A DNA stretch of 64,000 nt from Selaginella tamariscina. Taxonomy: Eukaryota > Streptophyta > Lycopodiopsida > Selaginellales > Selaginellaceae. Numbering within the stretch: the stretch's first letter is position 1; every line of letters starts with the position of its first letter. The DNA lies in NCBI GenBank assembly GCA_003024785.1, contig PUQB01000032.1:248001-312000 (forward strand), given 5' to 3'. Both the position numbers and the translations under genes were made by a program. Below are positions 44,611-54,791 of the stretch, piece after piece. The notes beneath the pieces were generated by a model, which searched no databases, was not told where the DNA came from, and saw only the letters and a list, made by a program, of their open reading frames with translations.

Positions 44611-46824
44611 ATGCAAAGAAACCAGAACGCCTAAGAGTTAGGGTTATATCCTAAACTTAGGGTTAGTTCTTAGTGGCAACAATGCCACAACACGAGTGTG
44701 CACCTAAGGTAGACACAAGTGTTGTATTAAATAAATGCTTAAGACTAAGTTTGAAGAATCCTAAACATGTAACCATGTGAGGCCTCACGAAAGGGCTCTT
44801 GCTAATGAGTTTAAGTTGTTTAACTCTTGAACATGTTCACACACTCCTAGAAAGAAATCCCCTAATCAAACGTGCTTGCTAGAACACCCATTATGAGACC
44901 TAAAATCCCTTGAGTAAAAAGCCAAGGCTTAGAACCCTGATGTGAACAAGCAACGCCCACTTATTACAGTATCAAGACCCTTAGCATTAAACCCATGACA
45001 CAAGGGCATTGTCCATATGTCATATAGCCTAGTGCCATGTGTTCATGTGACATTGTTCCCAAAATGTAAGCTATCTCACCATAGCCCCTCAAACTTAAGA
45101 GCTACACTTGGTGCATGAATGTGGCTCATAAACGCTAACTCTAGCACCCCTATATGAACCCTCAAAAACTTAGTGAAGAGAACTCATTCGATTACGGGAA
45201 CATTGTCAGAGTTTTTACCTGGTGCCACAAAGGCGTCTTGCTAGAATCCCCTCTCTGGAAACCCCATGGAATCTGGTAAAGTAACCCGTATTAGGGACCC
45301 AACCCTTAGGAACTTAAGCCCCTAGCTGACCAAGTCACGAACGAGCTCACCTTGTAAATCAGGACACACGGACTAGGCGAGCTACAGGTATCGTTCCTAG
45401 CTTGGCGTGGTTGAGGCGGCCGGAACAAGGCCTCAACCACTAGTTCTGTAAAACAAGAATTCGGGCAATGCCTTTTGAGTGTGCGAGTAAGTTTTCGGGC
45501 CAAGGAATCTGACTAACTCCTTGGAAGTAACGTACCCATGTCACGAAGGCGTGATCCTGCCAACAATAAGGATAGTCTAACCCAAAGGTGGGTTGTACCC
45601 CTGTCTTGTGGAAGTTAGGGCGGCACAACAGAGGGTTGCACCTTGATGACACAAGCTTAGCTTGCACCAGTAGGAGGTTAACGAACTCTCTTTTGAACCT
45701 AGGAAGCCTCACTACATATACTCTACCTTATTTATGTGATGGACCCCCCCCCCCTTTTTCCTAAGTGAGTAAGTGGTCTGGCATGGAACCCTTAGAGAAA
45801 ATGGTTGTCTTGACCTAACCCCTTGGGAGGGGGGGGGGTTAGGGCGTGGGGTTGGGTCAACCCTAGGGTGTCTCTAACCCTTATTTTGACAAGTATACTT
45901 TGTGAAGAACCCTAACCTGGAACATCAAAACGGGGGAGAGTTTCTAGAAGGTAAGTTCTAGCTTCGCCTAGAATTTCCTGTAAATACCTAATGACACCTG
46001 GTCGGACCATCACTAAATACCCAAGTGCACTAAATGGGCCTGTTTCTTACTACATCTAGGGTTCGTCACACAACTCGGTAAGTAACAACAGTCAAACCCC
46101 AAAGTAAAGGGTTGAGTCATAGTAAAAACTATGACAAATATGTACTCTCACAAAATCTCCCATGTGAGCATATGGGTTACCGGATGAAAGAAGTTAGCTA
46201 ACCTCCCTGGATGTGATGCACCCAAACACAACAAGGGTCTACCCTCAAGGTATGACATACCCCACATGCTAAAAGTTAAGGCGACGCAAAGGGATGTGCA
46301 TTAACAACATAAGCTAGGCTCATGCCAACATGGAGGAAAGATCCAGACATTACTTAATTTCTAGATGCTTTCCCCACACCTATTGTACTTAATGTATGTG
46401 ACAGAGGCCACCCTTTGGTTTTCTATTCTCTCAAACGGGCTGGCACGTAATCTCATTCCCAGTGGAATGATGCTTAGTGAGTTTTAACCTAATGACCCAC
46501 CAACCCCTAAACCCTAACCCAAGGGTTTAGGTAGAGCAACCCTAAGATTAGGTCAACCTTAAGGGTGTTTCTAACACACCGAATTTATCGAAACCAACCA
46601 AGAATTTAACTAGGACACAAACAATGAGGAAAGTATTTTCTAGATGAAAGTGTTAGCTTGACCCAAAGTTTCTTACAAATATATAATGGCACCATCATTA
46701 GATACCCAAGTGTACTAAGTGAGCATGTTAAGTGTATTAAGTGAGCATGTTTCTTAAACACCTAGGGCTTATTAACATAGTTTAAGAAGTAATAACAATT
46801 AATCTTTAAATAAAACTTATGACA
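44611..46824 (-). mobile_element. LTR, TGTCATAG family, minus strand, interrupted
   Basis: On the minus strand it begins TGTCATAAGTTTTATTT at 46824 and follows the family sequence. It is interrupted between 46136 and 45204 by a second LTR, then continues to about 44611, where the 3' end is missing. The left edge is approximate. Confidence 0.75.
45204..46136 (-). mobile_element. Short-subfamily LTR nested in an older LTR
   Basis: 933 bp, with the same ends as the 1744-bp copy (minus strand TGTCATAGTTTTTACTATGA ... GGTAAAAACTCTGACA). The interior is about 800 bp shorter, and the distal half is different. Flanks AACAT and AATAT are a likely 5-bp duplication with one change. Contains C and G homopolymer runs (about 45743-45754, 45830-45838). 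Confidence 0.82.
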
Positions 46825-47702
46825 TGGGAGATGAAAACTTGGACTTATTTATGAAAACTCTATATCCATTAGAGCCATTAAAGATGCCTTTCTTAAAGCT
46901 TTTGCAAGCACATAAATAAGCCACATCATCCTTTCTTAAGTAATAAGATTAGAAATAGAGCTCTTAAGTTGAATATAGCATGATGTTTTTTAAAAAAACA
47001 TGGTATGTTAGTTAGAAAGACAATTTAGGATAATACCAAAATGTAACAATGCCAATAAATGAAAGTGGAGAGATTTGTTCCTAAACAATATATAAAATAC
47101 ATAGAAGAATTATAGTGATATACTATCTTGAACTACAGAAGTAACACATTCAAATTACATTAAGGTGGCAAATAAATGTTACATTTATAAATATATATAT
47201 CTTATTAAACATTTGTAAGCTATACTAACTAAATATAGTGTGGACTTACACATTTAATATACACTTTCAAAATACATATATGCTTACTATATAAAAGTAT
47301 GTGAATTGGACAAGTATATTAAAGTTGTATAAATTTTATGAAACACACATATTTAAGATACATGTATTCTAAGTTTTGGAACATACTCATGTACACTCAC
47401 AAGAAAGTGTAGTGGATACAAATACCTGACCCCACCAAAATAAAAAACAAATACCTCATTAATTTATTATGCATAAAGCAACTAAATAATGAAATGAGGA
47501 AACAAAACAAAATGTTATTCATATTGAAATAATAAAAACGTGAATGAATTATCTTATATGTACAATGTGCAATCATTCTAATAAGATCTAGTCTACCGTA
47601 TCTAATAAAGGTTTAGTCTACCGTATTTAATGCACAATGATGCATAAATATCAAGGTGTAATTGGGAAAAGGGAGATTAGAAATCAAGTGCTATGTGGAT
47701 TA
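46825..47702. other. AT-rich intergenic sequence
   Basis: No open frame above 60 codons and no recognisable repeat family. Ends at TTA, the possible target site of the Harbinger element. Confidence 0.45.
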
Positions 47703-47718
47703 GGGTCGTTTCGCACCA

Positions 47719-48000
47719 CACTTAACTTAACTTAAGTGGGCTTAAGTAAGGGAAAATGGATTCGTACTCGCCCTTAAGTTAAGTAACCACTTACTTAACT
47801 TTTTTAAGGGTTGACCACTAAGGGAATTGAATTCGCACTTGCCCTTAACTTAAGAAGCCACTTACTTAAGAATTTTTAAGGGTTTGACCAATAAGGGCAG
47901 TGCTTTCGCAACCTTCCCTTAACTTAACTTAATTTAAGGGAACAGTGAACATTGCAAAGAAAATTTAAGGGGTGGGGGGGTCCCTTAGCCACCCTTAACA
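47719..48000. repeat. Subterminal TTAACTTAAG repeats, left
   Basis: Many short direct and inverted copies of CTTAACTTAA and CCCTTAA with GACCA.TAAGGG spacers. The matching right-end set is at 51440-51725. Such motifs often serve as transposase binding sites in this superfamily; that role is inferred. Confidence 0.7.
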
Positions 48001-48344
48001 ATTCACGAGCTCGCCACCTTTTTCACCACCTTCTTTAAAATAAAATAAAAAATAAAATTTTACATGCGTAATGTGCATTTTTATATGTAAAATATATATT
48101 TATATTTAACATATATAATTTAAAATTAAAAAATAATAATATCAATTTCTCATTATTCTTAGTATATTCTTAGTATATTCTAAGTATATTCTCCTTCTGC
48201 CCTAATTTCTGTAGGTTTCTGTGCATTGGAGAGAGAAGAATTCAGGAGAAATCGAGAGAGAATGGTAAAGAGCAAGTAGATCAGGTAGTTTTCTTTCCTT
48301 TCTTCTTCTTTTCTTGCATTCATTTGCATCAGAGACGGCCATAG

Positions 48345-49030
48345 AGACTACTAGCTCTATTCGAGCTCAAGGGGCGGCCCAAAGCCCGACTGCAACTGCA
48401 GTCGAGCTTTCAGCCGCCCCTGGCTGGGATGGCACGAGCTCGGCCAGCATTGGCCGAGCTCATGGGTCAGCCAAAAGCTCGACAGCAACTGCTGCCGGCT
48501 TTTTGCCCACCATAGCTGTCGGCTCATGGGCCGGTCGAAAGCCTGGCAGCAACTACTGTCGGGCTTTCTGCCGATTATGGCTAGGCTGGCTTGAGCTCGG
48601 CCAACATTGGCCCAGCTCATGGGCCGGCCGAAAGCCCGGTAGCAACTGCTGCCGGGCTTTTTGCCCACCATAGCTGCCTGGCTCATGGCTAGCCAAAAAG
48701 CCTGGCAACAGTTGCTGCCGGGCCTTCTGGCAATTATGGTTGGGCTGGCTTGAGCTCGGCCAGCATTGGTCGAGCTCATGGGGCAACAGAAAGCCCAGCA
48801 GCAGTTGCTGTCGGGCTTTCTGCCGCCCTAGCTGGGCTGGCTTGAGCTCAGCCAACATTGGCCGAGCTCATGGGGTGGCCCAAAGCTCGACAGCTACTGT
48901 TGCCGGGCTTTCTACCGCCCTTGGCTGGGTTGGCTTGAGCTCGGCCAGCATTGGCTGAGCTCATGGGGCGGCCCAAAGCCCGGCAGCAACTACTGCCGGG
49001 CTTTCTACCTCCCCTGGCCATCCACGAAGC
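48345..49030. repeat. GC-rich minisatellite inside the Harbinger element
   Basis: Units of about 92 and 157 bp starting GAGCTCGGCCAGCATTGG and containing CAAAGCCCGGCAGCAACTGC...GCCGGGCTTT, itself an inverted repeat around GCAGCAACTGCTGC. About five units. It is far richer in GC than the surrounding element and lies upstream of the first gene. Frames on both strands are open only because of the periodic composition. Confidence 0.85.
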
Positions 49031-49224
49031 CTAGCAGCAAGTGAAAGAACTTGGGCTAGGTCAGCTAGGTATGTCCGGTCGAGGAAACAACAACAATCTT
49101 CAAGGGTGGCGGGCGAAACAATTGACATTGGTGATAATGAGGGCGAGGGCCAGGGTTTCAAAGAAACTTCACATGAGATTGAGGGTAAGCAAGAAGCAAA
49201 TGACCTCGGTCTCGGAATTGGACA

Positions 49225-49901
49225 ATGGACGAGACAAAGACGCTTGTCGAGTTGAAACGACAAGAATTCATGGCTAGGTTACAGATGTCAACTAGGCAAC
49301 TTGTTAGTGTAATAGCAAATGCACATTGGAGACAGATTGCAAAAGAAATGCAAGCACAAGGTTTCGACGATCGTGATGGAGAACAATGTCGTAAGAAGTG
49401 GGAGAATTTGATCAACGATTATAAAGTTATTCACGACCACAACAGGAAGTTGGAGAGCTGCTGCATATTCGAGCTTGTTGATCTAGAGAAACGACGCCTT
49501 GGATTGCCAAACATGGACTTGGACCTGTTTGATTATTGGATTCATTTCAAGGTGACCGAAGCTGCATGATGCCCCAACACGTAAATGACTCTGAAAATGA
49601 TCCATCGATGACTCCAGTTTCACAAACAACTTCCACAAGTGCACCTTTGACTGCTGATCACTCAGATGAAGATGGAGATGGTGTCACTGCGACAAGAAGG
49701 CAAGCGAAGAAGGGAAAGTCTAGTTTGGTTGAAGCGGTTAATGAAGGTACAAATGTACTTCGAGCCCAAGTTGAGATGAGGAACCGCCAATTTGAGAGGA
49801 CAGTAGAGTTGAGGAGGGAAAAGAACGCTTCTATTGAGAAGTTCGCATTGGTTATGACACGAATTGCTGATCACATTTGTGGACAGGGCAACAAAGACTA
49901 A
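49225..49901 (+). pseudogene. Harbinger Myb/SANT-like DNA-binding protein
   Basis: First part (49225-49569): a trihelix Myb/SANT-like domain with the spaced tryptophans of AHWRQIAKEM and CRKKWENLINDYK. This is the accessory protein that Harbinger elements encode to bring the nuclease to the ends and into the nucleus. A frame change near 49550 leads to the C-terminal part (to 49901): an acidic linker (DHSDEDGDG), a basic patch (RRQAKKGKS) and a coiled-coil-like tail (RAQVEMRNRQFERTVELRREK). The upstream start is uncertain. Confidence 0.8.
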
Positions 49902-50040
49902 ATTAGCATGGGTGCATGTAGGTTGCATATATTTATCATTTGTAAGATTTATTTGGATTATGTTAATGCATTTTTGTTTGTTATTTATAATATCGATTCT
50001 ATTATTTTTCAGGACCGTTTAATAGGATTAGCCTCGACCA

Positions 50041-51399
50041 TGGCTGGAGATTTTTTTGTTCAATTCATCATGAACGACTCGGATTCTGATTCGGATGCTA
50101 AAGATGAAGAACGTGACAATTCAGATGATGATGATGCAGTAGTTCAGTACATGCGGAGGTCAACACAAGCTGCAATTGATAGGTCTTCTCCTTCACAGTG
50201 GGTCGACTACGGAGTGAGGCATGGTGGGACACTTTATGATGTCACACTATGATGATAGAGGTGGATAAAACTTCTTTGAATGTCACAGAGAACCTTTGTT
50301 ATAATTTGTAATGTATTAGAGGGTGACATCTCAAGGCGGGATACCCACTAAGAGAAGCTGTACGAGTGGATATTAGAGTTGGAGCTACACTTTGGAAGAT
50401 GGTGAGAAACAGTGACTACATGGACATTGGTGAGAGGTTTGCTATTGGAACTTCGACTGTTATGGCTGTGTTTGTAGAGACAACAGCAGCTATTTGTCGA
50501 TGTTTCTGGTATAGGTGGCATTTCCATCGACGGAAAATGAGGTTCATGAGATGGCACATGAGTTCCAAGATGTGACACACACTCATTTACCAAATGTTGT
50601 GGGCCATAGATTGCACACATGTGGAGATATTTCAGCCTTCTACAAATGACCGACGGACTACTTTGATAGGAAGCAACGGAATAGCATCATTGTGCAAGGG
50701 GTTGTTAATGCACGTAAGAGGTTTTATAAATGTAAATGCTAGATGGCTAGGTGAGCAAGTTACATTCATTTTGATTATGTTTGTGTAATGTTTTTGGTAT
50801 TTGCAAGTAACGTGCATGATATGCGAGTTTGGAAAAATTGCTCACTTCATCAAAAGATCATTGATGGGGTTTATCTTCATGGACCTTTGGAGGCTGCTCA
50901 TGTTGATTTTGTGAAGCCTTATATTGTGGATAATAAAGGATACCAATTATAACCATTTTTAATGGTTCTATACACAGGCATGTAAAGTTAATATATTTAT
51001 AACATATTTAACTTGAGTTTTTATAGGTGTCCATCTTAATCTTGGTCAATAGACCTTCAACAAGGAGCTTACTAAAGCACGATTGGTGGTTGAGCAAGCA
51101 TTTGGCCTTTTAAAGTAAAATTTTGCCTTAATATAAGTTAAGAGTCCACCTTCCACACATTCCGAATACTATGAGTGCTTGTGTTATTCTCCATATCATC
51201 CTCATTGATAAGGGCAATGCCAATTATGAGACAACTTTACGAACAAGGGAGCGAAGAATTTGGCGACGTCAAGAAAGAGGAGATTGGGTGGAGTATGATG
51301 ATCCTTCACAAAGATCCTCAAGAACTTGGTGAGGTAACTACACATGCTCGCACTATTAGATTAGCTATTGAAGCTCATCTTATTTTTGGGATATGTTAG
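50041..51399 (+). pseudogene. Harbinger DDE nuclease (HARBI1-like), degraded
   Basis: N-terminal acidic segment (SDSDSDAKDEERDNSDDDD) followed by the nuclease in several frames. ALWKMVRNSDYMDIGERFAIGTSTV is the typical helix preceding the core. The catalytic triad is recognisable as D in AIDCTH (about 50600-50620), D in VHDMRVW (about 50810-50833) and E in VVEQAFGLLK (about 51086-51116). Stops and shifts between these blocks mean it is not expressed as one protein. Confidence 0.85.
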
Positions 51400-51439
51400 A
51401 TAGATATGTTAAGTTCATTAAAATAATTAAGTTAATAAT

Positions 51440-51725
51440 CTTAACTTAAATGTAAATATTAAGGGCAATATTCGAATTCATGACCTTAATATTTTATTAT
51501 AAGTATCTATGCGAATTCATTGTCCTTAACACAATCTCTTAATTTAAATAAAAAAGTTAAGGGTTGATGAGTGCGAATCAATTGCCCTTAACAAATTCTT
51601 TTAATTTAAGTTAAGGGTTGATTACGAATCCAAAACCCTTAACTTCTCTTTTTAAGAGAGGTTGGTGTGAATCAAATGCACCCTTAACCTTTACTTAACT
51701 TATGCATGCTAAGTTAAGTTAAGTA
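51440..51725. repeat. Subterminal TTAACTTAAG repeats, right
   Basis: Counterpart of 47719-48000: CCCTTAAC and TTAAGTTAAG motifs with GCGAAT spacers, just before the right terminal repeat. Confidence 0.7.
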
Positions 51726-51741
51726 TGGTGCGAAACGACCC

Positions 51742-52178
51742 TTGAAGCATACTTACTTTGTGTATTTAATGGGTTTGTTATACTACAAAAATAAAGACAT
51801 CCATATTCATTTACAATAACCGAACAGTAAATAACTCAAAATTTTCAAAATATGTTTGAGGTTCGAATTAAAAAGTAAGATCAGTTGCAAAAGTTAATCA
51901 CTAGTCTGACTCATAGTACCGGCCCCATTAGTTTCTATACAGAAACGCGTGACTTAATTTTAAATATGAAAATAAATATTAAGGGTTAAATTCCGAAATG
52001 AAACGAATAGTCTAATAATTGTGAGGGAAGGAAGAGTCAAAAGTTAAACATTAGTACTACATAAAAGGCTCCATGGCTCTGAATAGTTATATTATAGAGG
52101 AAATGACGATCGACGTCGACCAGGACTGCCTAGAAAAATCTTCCTCAAGATCCCACTTGTGCGTCTGCAGTATTTGAG
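51742..52178. other. No gene recognised
   Basis: Spacer between the Harbinger element and the ORFs at 52179. No repeat family or open frame of note. Confidence 0.4.
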
Positions 52179-53109
52179 GTGGAGTGGAGAGGACTGATCG
52201 AAGACAATAATTTAGTGTTTGATCATGCTGGATGCAGAGGTGGGGAGAAACAAACCCACAGCTTTGCATACTTGTCACAAAGAGAGAACACAGAATGGGG
52301 GAAGTTTATGATCTGCCCCCGGGTGAGACTCGTGTGTGGCTTCACAGAGAAAAAGGAGAACGGTACATACTCTTCTGTGTTCGTGATGAGTCTCATGAGT
52401 TTTCCTGCTGCTGCTCATGTGCCACTCCCTCCCATCGATTACCGTCGTACAAGTTGGGCACCAATGTGTTGGAGAGTATTCACTCCTCATGGGAACGATG
52501 GACTCGTGCATATGGACTTCAAGATTGCATGGTTTGATGAAATCAATCGTCAGTTTCATTTGTATGATTCAAGAACCCGGTGTGGTCGGCTGGCAGTTGC
52601 GCTCCTGAAGGTGCACTTTTATTATATATAGGTGTATTATGCATCCTGTACGTCGTTCGGGTCTCATTGCGTTATTATATTGCGCGGGTGATGATGCCGT
52701 GGGAATTGCATTTATAATGTTTGGAATGATACTTGGAATTTCAAGAAATGCCAGACCGAGTTATAGAAGTTTTATTCTTGTATCCAGTCCAGTTTGACGA
52801 GCGTGGCACTACATTCTCTATTACATTCTTGAAGATGAGGTGCGAGCTATGTTAATTAATGAGAATGGTGATGGCTGGAAGATTGTATCTTCTTATAAAA
52901 TTGAATTTATATCAAATTCTCTCCTATTCTGCTCAGATGCCATGATGGACAACATATGGATTTTGAGTTGTTCCCACACCATGTACAATTACACTGTGAT
53001 TCTCAATGCTGGACTCAACTTGGAGCACCCACCTTACAATCACCTTCGATTCGAGAATTTGTTTGGTGCACCAGGTACTAGAATGTTTCAAGTTAGTAGT
53101 GCTATATAG
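52179..53109 (+). pseudogene. Unidentified ORFs, possibly a host-gene remnant
   Basis: A 150-codon frame (52179-52631) with RVFTPHGNDGLVHMDFKIAWFDEINRQFHLYDSRT, and an 89-codon frame (52840-53109) with GDGWKIVSSYKIEFISNS and MDNIWILSCSHTM. The alternation of W/F/Y strands could suggest a beta-propeller or F-box-associated domain, but no diagnostic motif is seen. Composition is less AT-rich than its surroundings. I do not assign a function. Confidence 0.35.
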
Positions 53110-53429
53110 AGTCCAGTGATATATGCTGTAGTAAAAAAATTACGGATTAGTAATTAAATTAAATTAATAATTAATAAATTAATAATTAAATATTTCCGTA
53201 GCATGTTTTAACTACGGATTTAATCACTGATATAGACTGTATATAGATCTACATGGTTTTAATGTGTGTGAGAGAGTGTGTACACACTGCAGTAGTCTGT
53301 TTTATAACCTCATCACCAGTATATATTTAATAAATCCAATGTCTTCAAAATCTATGTTTAGACAGTAGTCTTTCTTTTAAGAGGTCTTCAAACCATTGAC
53401 CCTTACTATTTAAGAAATCTAACGTTCAG
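53110..53429. other. No gene recognised
   Basis: AT-rich spacer without a recognisable repeat. Confidence 0.35.
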
Positions 53430-54060
53430 GTCAAATGACTTGCACGAAAAAACCAGGACTTCCGCAAATGCTTCGTAGATGGTTTCTTATTCTTCCAAGC
53501 TTCAAATGGTGTTTTACTTTGCAAGGCTTTTGTTGTATTAAGATATGAATTGCTTCTATCCAAGCTTGTATCGAAAAACACATTTGGCTTCCTTTACCAA
53601 TGACTGTTTTCACCGTTCGTAGTTTTCTATCAGCCATACCATTCTAGCCATGCTTATAAAAGATGAACAACCGTTGCTGGATCCCCTTGTAGAAAGCCAA
53701 TTAACTCTTTGCTCAAAAATTCACCACATCCATTACTTGGAGAACTTCATTAACCATGTTTGAAAATAGTGCAGCACATTTGCATTTGTTTTCAACATGA
53801 GAAATGCAATCCAAAAGAGAAATTATGAATATTAATCATAAAGTTACCGGTTACCTTCCAAAGACAATTTCTTCATCGTCTTGAGAATATCAAGATGAAC
53901 CAACTCTATTGTCTGAGAGATCTCAGTAGAAGGTTGCTTGGGCAGAGGCCTCTTGGTCATCTTGTCAAGAGCACATTCATAACATAAAAGACGTGAATAA
54001 TAACTTTTAAAGCCAGAGTTTGAGCTTGATTTAAACCTTCGTTAACTCGGATGGATGGGT
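53430..54060 (-). pseudogene. Ty1/copia integrase remnant
   Basis: Minus-strand frames in order: CYECALDKMTKRPLPKQ (zinc-finger end/pre-integrase), ISQTIELVHLDILKTMKK (cf. LELIHSDVCGPM), then NGVADRKLRTV (cf. NGVAERKNRT, holding the catalytic Glu, here Asp) and AWIEAIHILIQQKPCKVKHHLK (cf. W.EAV.TA.YLLNR.PTK). Heavily decayed; the middle of the core, including the second Asp, is missing. No LTRs seen. Confidence 0.7.
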
Positions 54061-54313
54061 CTACGATGCCAAATTTTGGCAAGAAAGAAAAGAAGATTGT
54101 TCACGTTGTAGATAGTATAAATTAATCCAGGTTATAGACGTCTAATACAAAAACGTCTAAAATCTAGATGAGAAGCATCTTGTTTAAATAATGATTTTAC
54201 TTTAGTTGTTCTAATACATATACGACAATCACATAGTCAATAACATCAAACGTTAGAAACCTCAATTATAGCTAGTTTTTACCAAATTAACTAATTATAT
54301 TTTGTATTTAGAT
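54061..54313. other. Spacer before P3
   Basis: AT-rich; no feature recognised. The left target duplication of P3 cannot be checked because its right end is outside the window. Confidence 0.35.
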
Positions 54314-54336
54314 ACAAGTTTAACTAAATGGGCATG
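54314..54336 (+). repeat. Left terminal repeat of P3
   Basis: ACAAG then TTTAACTAAATGGGCATG: the family end with two small indels in the TTGTAACTAAAATGGG part. Confidence 0.7.
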
Positions 54337-54791
54337 GCTATAGTCCCATTTCCTAATAATTAGCAATTTTAGCTATTTAATTAGCATTTTAGAATATATG
54401 TTTGAAAAAGAATATTCTTTAGAATATTCTATTTTGTATTCTACCCTTTAATAAATTATAGCATTCATTGAACAAAAATTAATAACATTATAAAAGTAGA
54501 ATGTATTAAATTATATAATATATTGCCTAATATAACAATTAAGGAAGAGCATAAGAGGTACATTATATAAATATTGATGTTGTTATTAAAATATTAATAT
54601 TTAAATATAACATTATTAATTAAAAATTTGTAGTAGTAATAATATATATATAAATCCTATAATAATATAGTCAATCTTCCATATCATTTTTTAAATTTAT
54701 ATAGTTAAGTATACAATTTGGTACTATTATTAAAGAGTTTATAATAATTATGAATATTAAATATATGATATTTTATAATTTTGTAATTGCT
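54337..54791. other. AT-rich subterminal region of P3
   Basis: Homologous to 9309-9839 and (inverted) 31873-32357. Likely holds the transposase 3' untranslated region. No gene. Confidence 0.55.

Larger units (their letters stand above)
47703..51741 (+). mobile_element. PIF/Harbinger DNA transposon
   Basis: Terminal inverted repeats GGGTCGTTTCGCACCA (47703-47718) and TGGTGCGAAACGACCC (51726-51741) are perfect over 16 bp. A longer subterminal zone of TTAACTTAAG-type repeats follows on both sides. Flanks are TTA on the left and TTG on the right; Harbinger elements duplicate 3 bp (TWA), so the right copy has probably mutated. It carries a Myb/SANT-like protein gene and a DDE nuclease gene in the same orientation, as is usual for the superfamily. 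Both show frame breaks. Confidence 0.92.

Noticed and set aside
48314..48958. Coding ORFs through the GC-rich minisatellite
   Set aside because: Open frames on both strands follow the repeat period; no start context or domain. Treated as repeat.
50632..50817. Minus-strand ORFs inside the Harbinger nuclease region
   Set aside because: They are the opposite strand of the recognisable DDE blocks and show no domain.
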